Notes: generated from the sequence alone by a model not told the origin. Numbered from the stretch's first letter, positions 54,940 to 64,000 are shown. The stretch is DNA of 64,000 nt from JAFMPW01 sp040830565 (GCA_040830565.1 JBFOMC010000068.1:1-64000), one strand, 5' to 3'. Translations and numbers: made by a program.

Positions 54940-55713
54940 TTAATCTACAAATTCCAGCAACCCAAATCTATTGGCCTGGTGCACATTTTTTGATATGTCG
55001 TAAATAGGAAAAATAGTGGAGGTAGATCTGCGCTTTCCTTCAGCATCATTTCTGTCTTGCCGAATGGCAAGAAATGCCCATTTGTTACCTGGCTTCACTG
55101 GTTCAAAAGTTCCCAAGACGCCAAAATTGGACAAAGGGATGGCCATTTCCATGGTCCACCCCTGATCTACATCCGAATTGTCGTTTATTGTACCCTGAAT
55201 GCTAACCTCCACCTCAAATTTGGGATTAAAGTCCCTGTAAACCGCATCTTCTCCTTTGTAAAAATTATTGAAATAAATAAAGTCGTTTGAGGCTTTATTC
55301 AAATTAAGTTCATACCCAAAATGGGTATCCAGGCTGTCCGGAACAGTAATGAGAAAAATCTCAGCACAATCGTCTAGATAGGGTTCTCCATCACGTTTGG
55401 TTTCTCTGGCAGTGATGAACTTATCCTCCATTTCGAAGAAAACATACAGGTTTTGAGCATCCCACAGCATCCTAAAAGTGGTTTTTTGCTGATCATCAGC
55501 CTTTTCAACCCTGTAAAAATAATCCAAGGTTCTGGCCTCGGTTTTATTCCATACGTTCTCCTTTAATTTACCGTCTATCACTATGGGCTCGGTAGCTCTG
55601 CTTACCTTAAAGATCTTTTGTTCACCTAAGGAAAGCCTTTTACCGTCCTGGGCTACACTATACGTATAGGAGACCATAAAAAGAGCAATCAAGAAGTATT
55701 TAATACTAGACAT
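54940..55713 (-). CDS. CBM9-like sugar-binding periplasmic/surface protein
   Basis: This 257-residue protein has a signal peptide ending at SVAQ. One CBM9-like beta-sandwich follows: TEPIVIDGKLKENVWN near residue 42, MLWDAQNLYVFFEMED near residue 83, YLDDCAEIFL near residue 111, and WTMEMAIPLSNFG near residue 189. Such domains bind reducing-end sugars or act as accessory proteins. It is convergent with the galactonate dehydratase gene (7 bp apart) and the last gene of a minus-strand unit with DUF5107 and GH2 genes. Catalytic activity is not indicated. Confidence 0.85.
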   Translation of the reverse strand: MSSIKYFLIALFMVSYTYSVAQDGKRLSLGEQKIFKVSRATEPIVIDGKLKENVWNKTEARTLDYFYRVEKADDQQKTTFRMLWDAQNLYVFFEMEDKFITARETKRDGEPYLDDCAEIFLITVPDSLDTHFGYELNLNKASNDFIYFNNFYKGEDAVYRDFNPKFEVEVSIQGTINDNSDVDQGWTMEMAIPLSNFGVLGTFEPVKPGNKWAFLAIRQDRNDAEGKRRSTSTIFPIYDISKNVHQANRFGLLEFVD

Positions 55714-55725
55714 AGTGCTGCTTAA

Positions 55726-58700
55726 TCAGAGATTCATCATCACTTTTGCCCAGAGATTGTTTGGATACTCTTCAAGGGCTTTTTGAAAAAGATGCTGTGC
55801 GTCTTCTTTATTTCCTAATCCCAGGTTACCCAAAGCCTCCAGGTAGTACGAATTTGAACTGGCTTTGTTATTGCCAGATGAGGCTTCTTCTACAGCCACC
55901 AATCTTATACTGGTGCCCCCTTCTCTTTGCGCTCGTGCCTGGGCTATCAGATTTTCAAACATTTCCCTTGACTTGGAAGTATTACCTAATTCTTTGTGAG
56001 CTTTTGCCTGAAAATAAAGCAGGTCGAACATTCCTCTGCCATTCCTGGAAGCCGCACTTTTGGTATAGCTTGACATTGCCTTTTTCTTAGCGCCCATGTT
56101 GTCATGGGCCTGTCCAATGAGGTAGTGGATCATGGCATTTTTTTCATCATGAGTGGGTTTTCCTACTTCCAGATTTTCCGGATAGAGAAACGCACTTTCC
56201 AGATGTTCTATCGCCTTCGGATACTTTTTGTTTTCCATCAATTGAAGTGCCTTTAAGACATGCGCATCAACATAGTGCCAATAGGTCTCTCTGCCTCCTT
56301 CCCAGGTTCTGAAATGATGGGTGCCTAAAAAATCAATAGCTTCATCGTATTCTGAATTCAAATTCAGTAATTCCACGAACTTCTTTGGAGCAGAAACGTC
56401 TTCTTTTACAAATTCGATATTGTTTCTCAGGATTTTAAGGTTTTCCCGGAAATCGGACTCCGAAGCATCATAGTATTTAGAGAGTTCAGAATACCATAGG
56501 GGCACCGAATTTTCCAACTCAATGGCCTTGGTCATATAGTCAATTGCCGCGGCTGGCTCTTTAGCATGATAAAATGCTGCAAAGGCCAGGTTTCTCCAGA
56601 CCATAGGAATACTATTGTCAATTTCCGAGGCACTTTTCCATGAGGCCATGGCATCAACTGGCCTATTGTCATAAAGTAAATTACCCATCAAATAGTAAGC
56701 GGTGACATCCTTTGGGTTTCTTGAGATAGCATGCTTTAAAACCATCTCAGTTTCCTCCCTATAAGGGAAGGAATATTCTAAAGAAGCGTTTTGAGCCTTG
56801 TTTAGAGCTTCGTTCATTTCAGCCTCCTTTCCCAGATCTGCGTAAAACTTTGACAGGTAGTAATACACCAAAGGATTCTTAGAGGATTTTGGACCGGATA
56901 ATAAGCTAATACCTTCATCTGCCATGCCCGCATTTAAGTACTGCACCGCTATTTCGAGGTAGTTATTGTCCGGATCCTGCATATTCTTTTGCCAGTTGTC
57001 CAGGGAACTTTTACCATCTAATAACGCCTTCTCGTAAAGGGCAGAGAAATTCAGAGGATCATAGGCTAATTGTTCATCCAGAAGTTTATGTGCCTGGTCC
57101 TTTTGTCCTAATTTACGAAGTAAGGCGCTGTAAAGCGTTACAATGCGGCCGTCACGCGTATTCGTAGAATATGCTTCTGTAATATACTCCAGGGCCTTTG
57201 GAAAATTCCCTTTTTCACTTTCTAGCTGGGCCAATTGGAAATTGGCGGCTGAGAACCACTGGTAATACCAGGTGGCTCTGGCAAGATTGGCATAAGCTTC
57301 CTCATCTAGACCGAGTGCCCTTTGCGCCAGGCCCGTATAATAATAGAGTTCACCTTCCTTAGGTTGGAAATATTTTACCTTTAACTTGTCTGCGGCGGTT
57401 TTCAAATATTTGAGAGCCTCCTCGTATTTAGTTTGATTAAGCCGACGAATACCAAGAGCGATGTTGGTACGGTAGTCGTTTGGAGATTTTTTAAGAGCTG
57501 CCAAATAGTAGTCATCCGGATTTATGCCCGGCCGGTTAAACTGTTCTACAAACCTCCCCGTGAGGTATAGGTCTTCTACGGTCTCAATATCCCTCGCCTT
57601 TTTAACACGTTCCTGAGGCTCAGGAAGCTCAGGATACTTTGGTTTATAGGGTGTATACCCAACTAGTTCCCTGCCATCACTATCTGTTAGCTGTATGGAT
57701 AATTGATACTCATCTAAAGCTTTTCTGGATTTATGAGTTGCCGTAAAAGGTTTTGCAGGATCAATGTCTATGATTTGTTCAACTAGGATATCCTCCCCGG
57801 ACTTCAAAACAAATTTTGCCCCTTTGAAGACTCGGGTGGTATTAAAACCATAGAAAACGGTCTTTGCATTCCTCATTTGAAGTGTCACAGAGGCATCAAT
57901 GGTACTATTCTTTGCAATTTCAATATCCCGCAAGGGGTACCAGTAGTTCTTGGCATCTTTTACGGAGTGAGGAAGTATCCAGCTATAATCTGGCTGATTA
58001 TTAGAAAAAGTGCCGGTCATCAACTCTACATAAGCCTTGCCATCATCAGTTAACTTTCGCCTGGCATTTTGACCCTGAAGTCCCGGTCCGAACTGCCATA
58101 ACTTTGAAGCATTGTTTTCATGAGGGTCACCTACATGAACGGTTCCTGCTTTTTGCCCATAGTCATAGCCACCGATAAATCCTTCTTTGATGTCCCACAT
58201 AAAAAAAGACACAGGATTAGGGTGGTTTTTCCACCAGGTGAGGTCTACTCCTTCCGGATAACTTGTTCTGCCATAATCGTCAGTCTTATTAGAAATTGGC
58301 CAGCGAATAAAGCTGTTATTATTGTGAAAAACACCTATTTCCTGACTTGGAGGCCAAAATGTGCGAAAGTCTTCATTTGAAGTTATAGCAACGTTTGCCC
58401 AGAACAAAAAGGTCTTTGTAAGGGTGCTGGTATTGTTAATCCTGTAATCTACCTCAATATAGGACCTTCCGGGGTGAAGTGTCATCCCGATTACTCCTCT
58501 GGCCCTTATGGTCTTTTCGGTCTCACCTATCCAGATTGTGGCACTGCCATCGTTGTTTTCAACAGTTCTGTAGTCGCTAGGCATCAAAGTACTCGTCCGG
58601 TGGTGATGTGGAAAACACCACTCTATACCTCCGGAGATCCAGGCACCTAAGGTGCCAATAAGGTCTGGTTTGATAACACTATTGGTATGAAATAGTTCAT

Positions 58701-59043
58701 GGCCATTGGTTTTGTCAATGGCCGAGAACAGTCGGCCTCCAAATTCTGGGAGCACCTTTACTATTAGATATTCGTTTTCGAGGTAGACCATATCATAAGT
58801 GACGTCTACCAGGGAATCGCCCAATTTGGTCTGAGATGGATAAGGATATACATGGCCCTGGGCACCCTGAACTCCCCGGCCGGTGTAAAAAATCGGGCTG
58901 GTTTCGTCTTGTCCTCTTTTGTAGGTCGGAATGACCTCTTTTCCTTCATATACCTTTACCTGACTATATAAATTGTTGTGCAGGAGGACACAAAATAGCA
59001 GTAGTAGAAATAATAGACCTGATAGAATTTTCTTGTGTTTCAT
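55726..59043 (-). CDS. DUF5107 protein with C-terminal TPR array, exported
   Basis: This 1105-residue protein has a signal peptide (to LYSQ). The N-terminal 450 residues form a mutarotase-like DUF5107 beta-sandwich: PYPSQTKLGDSLVDVTYDMVYLENEYL, VLPEFGGRLFSAIDK, GGIEWCFPHHHRTST and TFWPPSQEIGVF. About 550 residues of tetratricopeptide repeats follow (KSPNDYRTNIALGIRRLNQ, AVQYLNAGMADEGISLL). DUF5107/TPR proteins are found in Bacteroidota and related polysaccharide loci and may be glycosidases or binding proteins, without a settled reaction. It lies 78 bp behind the GH2 gene and 12 bp before the CBM9-like gene. Confidence 0.9.
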   Translation of the reverse strand: MKHKKILSGLLFLLLLFCVLLHNNLYSQVKVYEGKEVIPTYKRGQDETSPIFYTGRGVQGAQGHVYPYPSQTKLGDSLVDVTYDMVYLENEYLIVKVLPEFGGRLFSAIDKTNGHELFHTNSVIKPDLIGTLGAWISGGIEWCFPHHHRTSTLMPSDYRTVENNDGSATIWIGETEKTIRARGVIGMTLHPGRSYIEVDYRINNTSTLTKTFLFWANVAITSNEDFRTFWPPSQEIGVFHNNNSFIRWPISNKTDDYGRTSYPEGVDLTWWKNHPNPVSFFMWDIKEGFIGGYDYGQKAGTVHVGDPHENNASKLWQFGPGLQGQNARRKLTDDGKAYVELMTGTFSNNQPDYSWILPHSVKDAKNYWYPLRDIEIAKNSTIDASVTLQMRNAKTVFYGFNTTRVFKGAKFVLKSGEDILVEQIIDIDPAKPFTATHKSRKALDEYQLSIQLTDSDGRELVGYTPYKPKYPELPEPQERVKKARDIETVEDLYLTGRFVEQFNRPGINPDDYYLAALKKSPNDYRTNIALGIRRLNQTKYEEALKYLKTAADKLKVKYFQPKEGELYYYTGLAQRALGLDEEAYANLARATWYYQWFSAANFQLAQLESEKGNFPKALEYITEAYSTNTRDGRIVTLYSALLRKLGQKDQAHKLLDEQLAYDPLNFSALYEKALLDGKSSLDNWQKNMQDPDNNYLEIAVQYLNAGMADEGISLLSGPKSSKNPLVYYYLSKFYADLGKEAEMNEALNKAQNASLEYSFPYREETEMVLKHAISRNPKDVTAYYLMGNLLYDNRPVDAMASWKSASEIDNSIPMVWRNLAFAAFYHAKEPAAAIDYMTKAIELENSVPLWYSELSKYYDASESDFRENLKILRNNIEFVKEDVSAPKKFVELLNLNSEYDEAIDFLGTHHFRTWEGGRETYWHYVDAHVLKALQLMENKKYPKAIEHLESAFLYPENLEVGKPTHDEKNAMIHYLIGQAHDNMGAKKKAMSSYTKSAASRNGRGMFDLLYFQAKAHKELGNTSKSREMFENLIAQARAQREGGTSIRLVAVEEASSGNNKASSNSYYLEALGNLGLGNKEDAQHLFQKALEEYPNNLWAKVMMNL

Positions 59044-59121
59044 GATAAATGTTCTTAGTTCACTTAGACCGACCCATACAATTGTTTTAAGGCCTTTTTT
59101 GGTTGATATAATTTCAAAATA

Positions 59122-62019
59122 TTAAAACCATTCGGACAGCACAAAGCTATTTAACCAAACAGCTTTTTCTTCCGGACTGGTAAAATGTATCATCACCGGA
59201 TGTTCTCCATCCGATTCAAAAAATAGTTCCGCATTGCCAAAGGCTTCGGTTTGCATATCTTTTCCTTCGGTAACGGTAATATTTGAATGCACATTTGTGC
59301 CGTTGATGTCTTTTATGGTAATACTTATATTCGTAGCATAAGGGATACGGTAAATTTCGTATGTCGATATTTTTTCCTGATTAGGATCCATGCTGTCTGT
59401 GTTGGTTCTGGGGGCATGATGCACTGTACTTAATTTGTAATTCCCTCTTTTTAGGCCAGAAAATTCCAAACTCAGTCCGTCTTTAGACTCACTCAAAACC
59501 CCTTCCCCATTAGCGAAACCATATTTGCCCATCACATTGATCTCTCCCAACCATCTTGTTTTAGCAGGATCATTTGCTGCCTCAACCGTAGCAGAGAACC
59601 CGCCTAAAATATCGAAGGTCTTGGTAGAGGAGCTTCGGTCTTTGCCCGTCCAGGGCAGCCAATCAAATTGTACTAACTGTTCTTCTCCACCGAGATCTAC
59701 CCTTATAGATTGAAAATCATATATAGGCTTCTGATTTTTTCTTATCATGTTAAAATCAGTTTTTACGCTGGTTACAGATGCTGTACCACTCTTGAGACCT
59801 TTGGCCTTGGCAGTTACGGTAATAGCAGATGGAACTTCTCCTGCCTTTATCAAAACTGGAGCCACACCGTATTGTGTTGGCATAGGGTTGGAACCTATGT
59901 TTTCGGCATCCCCGATAATGGTTGCATCTCCCTTGAGGCTAAAATCAACATTTAGGTCAGCATCCCTAATAAGGGTCCCATTTTTGTCTAACACCTTGGC
60001 ATAGCCAACTACGATATCTGAACCATCAGCAGTAAAATTACGTCCTTCTAGATCTAATTCCAGATCAATCTCATAGGGAGCTTCGGGGGTACTTGCAACG
60101 GTTGAAACTACAGTTTTATCATCCACAATGCCGTTGGCTATGATGGACCCCGGTATAAACCTTGGTGTTGTGAAAATGAAAGGAGGGTGCTTCAAGTATT
60201 TATACTTGTCCTTTTTTGACGGTCCCTTCTCGGCGATAATCTTACCATTCAACACTAACTGTACTTTTTCGGTATTACTGAAAACTACCACCTGTTTAGT
60301 TCCTTTCTTCCAGTCTGTCTCTATATGTATGAAAGGGTAATCTGTTAGTTCGGCCTTATACCATGACAAACCAGGTCTGGGATATCTGAAAACCGTCATA
60401 AAACCACTTCGACTTCTATCTTTAGGATTGTCTGATGGATGAAAAGTATAGTATGCATGGGCGGTCCAGGATATAAGTCCTAACTTCATAGGATCGTTCA
60501 TATATTCATTTACGGCTTCGGGACCTCTTCTTCCCTCCATGGCCAATACGGGTTCATCACCGCTCCAGTAATAAGGACCATACACCATCTGTCCATAGAT
60601 ATCTGTAAGACCCGAGGTTTGCCAACCTGTCCATCTGCTACTCTGCGATGCTGTAAATCTGAATGGATCTTCCTGCTTTATGACATTATGTGCTCTGGGA
60701 ACATATCCCCGGTGATTAATACCTGCTCCCCAAATAAATACGGAGGTGTGGTTGCGATGATTTCTTACCATGGCCCGGGTAGCATTCTCAAAATTATCAA
60801 ACCAGGCCTCATTGCCTATAGACATCCAGGTGGGCGCCTCTTCATACACCAGCATACCTAATTCATCACAAGCTTCCAGAACGGCGTTGTCATGTGGATA
60901 GTGGGCCGTTCTCAAGACATTCATTCCTAATTTTTTTAGTTGTAGCACGTCTTTATAATGTAAGGAATTTGGCATCGCATCGCCAATAAAACCATAATGC
61001 TGGTGCCTGTTGGTTCCTATGAGTTTTACCGGATCCCCATTGAGCAGGACTCCCTGGGTATTACTGATTTCAATTTTTCTGAATCCAATTTTATTCTCAA
61101 TTTCGTCTACCAGGATTTCTTCATTGTAAACCCTGGTGTTCACCCTGTAGAGATACGGATCATCTATCGACCAGAGGTGAAAATCGTCTTCAATGCTGCC
61201 AATTTGGTTAAAAACAACTTCCTCTCCAGGATTTATGATTCTTGTCTGGGACAATTTCAGGACGACAATTCCCCTATGATCAATAAGTCTTTCGACCACC
61301 GTAGTATTACTTTCAACACTACCTTCGTTCTTTACTCCAGTTTTAATATTCACCGTTCCATTCATATTTACTGGATCTACGGTGGGAGTGGTAATGAATT
61401 GTCCTGAACGCTCACTTTCCCAATTGAAGGTGATATGGAGCGGATTTGTTTCAACAAGGTAAAGGTCTCTATAAAGACCACCAAATTTGATATAGTCCAT
61501 TGGTCCGGGATCTGGGGGTACATCATCTCTCCTTCTATTATCGGCCAGTATAACAACTAAATTGGTGGTTCCATAATTTACAAAAGAAGATATGTCGAAA
61601 TGAAAAGGGGTATATCCGCCAACGGCATGTTTGCCAACATGCTTGCCGTTTACCCAGACATCCGTAACCTGGTGTACTCCTTCAAACTCTAGAAAAACTT
61701 TCTTATGCCGTTCGGAAGTGACTTGAATATGTTTACGGTACCACCCAACATTTCTCATAAAAGTCTTTTGGTACTTATCATCTTGATAGCCATTTAGATC
61801 CATAGAGGTTAGCTCCAGAGAATGGGGAACATGAACCAGTTCCCAATTAGAGTCGTCTAATTCCGGGTCAAAGTAATTGGCCTCGGGGTTCCCTAATTGA
61901 AATCGCCAATTAGCGTTAATGCAGGTTTTACTTCTTTCAGCATTTTGAGCAAAGCAGAAAAGTGGTAATAGAAGTAAAAAGGACAGAGTGCGAGGTATAG
62001 AAATAATAGAGAAACGCAT
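59122..62019 (-). CDS. GH2-family protein, galactosidase-like but without the canonical acid/base Glu
   Basis: This 965-residue exported protein (signal to FAQ) has the GH2 layout: a jelly roll (NANWRFQLG, GWYRKHIQV, VWVNGKHVGKHAVGGYTPF), an immunoglobulin-like domain, a TIM barrel (GTNRHQHYG, LRTAHYPHD) and C-terminal beta domains including DUF4982-like and CBM-like parts. The Asn-Glu pair that normally follows WGxG is replaced: the sequence is W430-G-A-G-I-N-H436. A possible nucleophile is Glu495 (LAMEGRRG). GH2 beta-galactosidases in agar and porphyran loci remove terminal galactose; whether this one hydrolyses by the normal mechanism is uncertain. Confidence 0.88.
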   Translation of the reverse strand: MRFSIISIPRTLSFLLLLPLFCFAQNAERSKTCINANWRFQLGNPEANYFDPELDDSNWELVHVPHSLELTSMDLNGYQDDKYQKTFMRNVGWYRKHIQVTSERHKKVFLEFEGVHQVTDVWVNGKHVGKHAVGGYTPFHFDISSFVNYGTTNLVVILADNRRRDDVPPDPGPMDYIKFGGLYRDLYLVETNPLHITFNWESERSGQFITTPTVDPVNMNGTVNIKTGVKNEGSVESNTTVVERLIDHRGIVVLKLSQTRIINPGEEVVFNQIGSIEDDFHLWSIDDPYLYRVNTRVYNEEILVDEIENKIGFRKIEISNTQGVLLNGDPVKLIGTNRHQHYGFIGDAMPNSLHYKDVLQLKKLGMNVLRTAHYPHDNAVLEACDELGMLVYEEAPTWMSIGNEAWFDNFENATRAMVRNHRNHTSVFIWGAGINHRGYVPRAHNVIKQEDPFRFTASQSSRWTGWQTSGLTDIYGQMVYGPYYWSGDEPVLAMEGRRGPEAVNEYMNDPMKLGLISWTAHAYYTFHPSDNPKDRSRSGFMTVFRYPRPGLSWYKAELTDYPFIHIETDWKKGTKQVVVFSNTEKVQLVLNGKIIAEKGPSKKDKYKYLKHPPFIFTTPRFIPGSIIANGIVDDKTVVSTVASTPEAPYEIDLELDLEGRNFTADGSDIVVGYAKVLDKNGTLIRDADLNVDFSLKGDATIIGDAENIGSNPMPTQYGVAPVLIKAGEVPSAITVTAKAKGLKSGTASVTSVKTDFNMIRKNQKPIYDFQSIRVDLGGEEQLVQFDWLPWTGKDRSSSTKTFDILGGFSATVEAANDPAKTRWLGEINVMGKYGFANGEGVLSESKDGLSLEFSGLKRGNYKLSTVHHAPRTNTDSMDPNQEKISTYEIYRIPYATNISITIKDINGTNVHSNITVTEGKDMQTEAFGNAELFFESDGEHPVMIHFTSPEEKAVWLNSFVLSEWF

Positions 62020-62213
62020 ATGCCGGTAGCTTAATTAAATAGAGCTGAATTGCCATTGCCCGGGGGTAGGGTATAGAGCAAACATCATCTAAAAATAAAG
62101 GTAACTCAAGCAATTATGGCCTTATAAGACATATGTCCTAATTTCCATAACAGATGTTCTAATTAAGAGAAGGGTGCATAGACCTGAGGATATTCTTTTG
62201 CCAGGCTTTGGGA

Positions 62214-62244
62214 TAAAAAAACAGCCTCCAAGAAGGAGGCTGTT
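62214..62244 (-). terminator. Rho-independent terminator of the T9SS cargo gene
   Basis: On the minus strand a 10-bp stem (AACAGCCTCC / GGAGGCTGTT) with a 5-base loop is followed by a run of T. It lies about 26 bp past the stop of the minus-strand gene and separates it from the GH2 unit. Confidence 0.88.
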
Positions 62245-62270
62245 CAGAAATATATTAAAGATATTGGTCT

Positions 62271-64000
62271 TTATTGTTTCACTAATGGTACGGTATAACT
62301 AGATCCTTTTGATTGCAAGATTAGATAGTAAACTCCATTGTTCTTGTTATTAAAAGAATCAAGATTAAACTCTGCATTTTCACCGGCCCTGTCCACAGTA
62401 ATTTTCCCGGCTTCTATTGCCGCTCCTGAAGTGCTGATAAGGCTGTAATTAACCTCTCCTACAACTTCTTCCGGAACTTTTACAGAGAATCTTCCATTTT
62501 TGATAGGATTTGGGAAAACATAAATTTCCCCGATAGCTTTGCTGCTAAGATTAGATCCTGCCGTAAAATTGACCGTGGTAGCGCCAAGTCTTGTGCCAGT
62601 TCTATTGGGACCAGACCAGGCTTCTGCGGTCAAAGTATAAGAACCAACTGGTAAATTCACCGAAGCGTAATTCCCATTGTTATCTCCGAAGAGTGCATAT
62701 GGAGCAGAATTTTCAGTCCACACTTGATTCCTGGGTCCAGTGAGTCTGAAGTAAACACTTCTTGTTCCACTGAAAGAGGAGTTAGCCCTTATATTCTTAT
62801 TATTTGGGAATCTGATATTATTCCCGTTGGGAATAGGACCTAGAGCAGTGTTGGTAGTTGCATTTATCAGCGTAAATGTAATACCTCCTCCTCCACCTGT
62901 TGGTGGTGGTGGTGGCGGTGGTGGTGGTGGTGGAGCACTTCCACCTACTGTAAAGCTTACTGTGGCTTCTGCTGTAGCACCATCATTATCGGTAACCTGG
63001 GCTCTAACGGTATAGCTGCCTTCGGTAACATTTCTGATAGGGTGCGGTGTAAAATTAGATCCGTCAGTGTCTACTAAGCGGCCGTTGACCCATATGCGGT
63101 GTCTTACTACGCTTCCGTCAGGATCGTTAGCAGATAAATTCACATTCACGGTGCTTCCTGCGTTAAAATTTGCTCCATTGTTCGGACTAGTAATGCTGAC
63201 TGTTGGAGGATCATTTTCTCCAGAAGGCGGTGGAGGTGGTGGAGGTGGGTCATTACTTCCACCTACCGTAATACTTACAGTGTCTTCATCTGTACCTCCA
63301 TCATTGTCGGTTACCCTTGCTCGGATCGTATAACTACCTGCAGAAATATTTCTGATGACATGGGGAGTGTAATTGGAACCATCTGTATCCACTCTGCTGC
63401 CATTCACAAAAATTTCATGTCTTACTACATTCCCGTCAGGGTCATTAGCAGAAAGGTTAACTGTTACGTTACTTCCTGCATTAAAGCTTTCACCGTTATC
63501 AGGATTGGTAATGTTTACCGTAGGATCTTCATTTTCCCCTGATGGTGGTGGCGGCGGCGGTGGCGGTGGCGGTGGTGGAGATCCTCCTCCACAGCTAGTC
63601 TGAGATCTGCTTGTACTTTGCGCCTGGGCCAAAGAATATTGATTGGTCTTAAAAAGTACCATTCTATCAATAAAATGACCATTAGATCTCCCTGCAACTT
63701 CAATAGTGTATACTCCAGGGTTATTGAATGTCACAAAAATCAGATGTGGATCATTGTCGCTGGTATTGGTAGCCCAATTCCAGCCCATGGTATTGGTGTA
63801 TACTTTAAAGTACCCATTTGCGCTGGCCCCTTCAGGGTTTGGTGATCTTCCTGAACCTCTCGGAAAAATTCGGCTACTTCCTCTTTGAGCATAAAAATTT
63901 GATGCCCCAGGAATCCTTAGCCAGGAATCGTTATGCTCTGTATTGGCATTATGACTGGCAATTACACCGATCCTGTTCCGCCAAACAAAACGATAGGTAC
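62271..64000 (-). CDS. T9SS-secreted multidomain protein (5' end outside window)
   Basis: The frame is open to the right edge, so the N-terminal (perhaps catalytic) part is missing; the Met at 63788 is internal. Visible from the edge: a carbohydrate-binding-like domain (RGSSRIFPRGSGRSPNPEGA, YTIEVAGRSNGHFIDRMVLF), a 12-Pro linker, an Ig/PKD-like repeat (about 63258-63533), an 8-Pro linker, a second closely similar repeat (about 62940-63212), an 11-Pro linker, a third beta domain (TFTLINATTNTALGPIPNG), and a type A T9SS sorting domain (IYVFPNPIKNGRFSV to the end). It would be secreted or surface-attached; a secreted agarase or porphyranase is possible. Confidence 0.9.
   Translation of the reverse strand, partial: TYRFVWRNRIGVIASHNANTEHNDSWLRIPGASNFYAQRGSSRIFPRGSGRSPNPEGASANGYFKVYTNTMGWNWATNTSDNDPHLIFVTFNNPGVYTIEVAGRSNGHFIDRMVLFKTNQYSLAQAQSTSRSQTSCGGGSPPPPPPPPPPPPSGENEDPTVNITNPDNGESFNAGSNVTVNLSANDPDGNVVRHEIFVNGSRVDTDGSNYTPHVIRNISAGSYTIRARVTDNDGGTDEDTVSITVGGSNDPPPPPPPPSGENDPPTVSITSPNNGANFNAGSTVNVNLSANDPDGSVVRHRIWVNGRLVDTDGSNFTPHPIRNVTEGSYTVRAQVTDNDGATAEATVSFTVGGSAPPPPPPPPPPPTGGGGGITFTLINATTNTALGPIPNGNNIRFPNNKNIRANSSFSGTRSVYFRLTGPRNQVWTENSAPYALFGDNNGNYASVNLPVGSYTLTAEAWSGPNRTGTRLGATTVNFTAGSNLSSKAIGEIYVFPNPIKNGRFSVKVPEEVVGEVNYSLISTSGAAIEAGKITVDRAGENAEFNLDSFNNKNNGVYYLILQSKGSSYTVPLVKQ
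62901..63578 (-). repeat. Two Ig-like domain repeats with three polyproline (GGN trinucleotide) linkers
   Basis: Within the T9SS cargo gene, two repeats of about 275 bp recur with a period of 321 bp. Shared blocks are NLSANDPDG, VVRH, VDTDGSN and RVTDNDG or QVTDNDG. They are flanked by proline runs of 12, 8 and 11 residues at about 63543-63578, 63225-63248 and 62901-62933. The linkers are GGT/GGC-rich on the plus strand and could vary in length by replication slippage. Confidence 0.8.

Noticed and set aside
62901..63578. GGT-rich short repeats considered as a CRISPR array
   Set aside because: They encode proline linkers and repeated domains in an open frame; there are no regular repeats with unique spacers.
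1..64000. Mobile elements, integrases, att sites and tRNA genes as signs of transfer of the locus
   Set aside because: None could be recognised. Long co-directional arrays suggest a stable polysaccharide locus within this window.

Overview
The window looks like a piece of a marine Flavobacteriia (Bacteroidota) chromosome specialised in red-algal galactans (agar/porphyran, possibly carrageenan). The evidence is a SusC/SusD pair, many lipoprotein signal peptides, a type IX secretion (T9SS) C-terminal sorting domain, five sulfatase genes plus a sulfatase remnant, a GH117-type anhydrogalactosidase, a GH2 galactosidase-like enzyme, a GH29 enzyme and a complete monosaccharide oxidation pathway. No tRNA, rRNA, CRISPR array, transposase or integrase was seen.

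Layout. (1) 1-2341, minus strand: a partial GH29 enzyme, open at the left edge, and an AraC regulator. (2) 2559-8246, plus: cytochrome P450, [2Fe-2S] ferredoxin and ferredoxin reductase, then a zinc alcohol dehydrogenase, an esterase-D-like hydrolase and a PhyH-type dioxygenase. The first four match the known system that removes the 6-O-methyl group of porphyran galactose and disposes of the formaldehyde. (3) 8284-14228: a sulfatase, then a c-heme PSD1 protein translationally coupled to a Tat-dependent DUF1501 protein. (4) 14455-20075: a second AraC regulator, then an enolase-superfamily enzyme, aldehyde dehydrogenase, KDPG-type aldolase and KDG-type kinase. This has the composition of a 3,6-anhydro-D-galactose catabolic set. 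(5) 20083-29397: a sulfatase remnant, a GH78-like enzyme, three sulfatases and a GntP permease. (6) 29398-34734: a long regulatory region, SusC, SusD and a clear terminator. (7) 34849-42209: two FG-GAP surface lipoproteins (one with a c-heme site), an orphan minus-strand gene and a TPR/LuxR-type regulator. (8) 42345-49183: GH117 followed by zinc dehydrogenase, KduD-like reductase, aldehyde dehydrogenase, anhydrogalactonate cycloisomerase and a RhaT-like transporter. (9) 49203-54932: a frameshifted sulfatase, an SDR, a DUF5060 enzyme cut by an in-frame stop, and a Tat-signal galactonate dehydratase. (10) 54940-64000, minus: a CBM9-like protein, a DUF5107/TPR protein, a GH2 protein lacking the usual acid/base Glu, and the C-terminal part of a T9SS cargo protein.

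How the genes fit together. GH117, GH29, GH2, GH78 and the sulfatases would trim oligosaccharides imported by SusC/D. 3,6-Anhydro-L-galactose released by GH117 can be followed gene by gene: AHG dehydrogenase, cycloisomerase, KDGal dehydrogenase and KduD-like reductase give KDG. The kinase and aldolase of region 4 then give pyruvate and glyceraldehyde-3-phosphate. The region 4 enolase/aldehyde dehydrogenase pair and the galactonate dehydratase would feed the same kinase and aldolase from other galactoses. The P450 module would convert 6-O-methyl-galactose to galactose. No endo-acting agarase, porphyranase or carrageenase is in the window, so this is the terminal (exo and monosaccharide) part of the pathway. 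Three lesions (a sulfatase remnant, a poly-A frameshift and a nonsense codon) suggest that some accessory enzymes are decaying, or that the assembly has errors. Family assignments come from recognised motifs; no database search was run.
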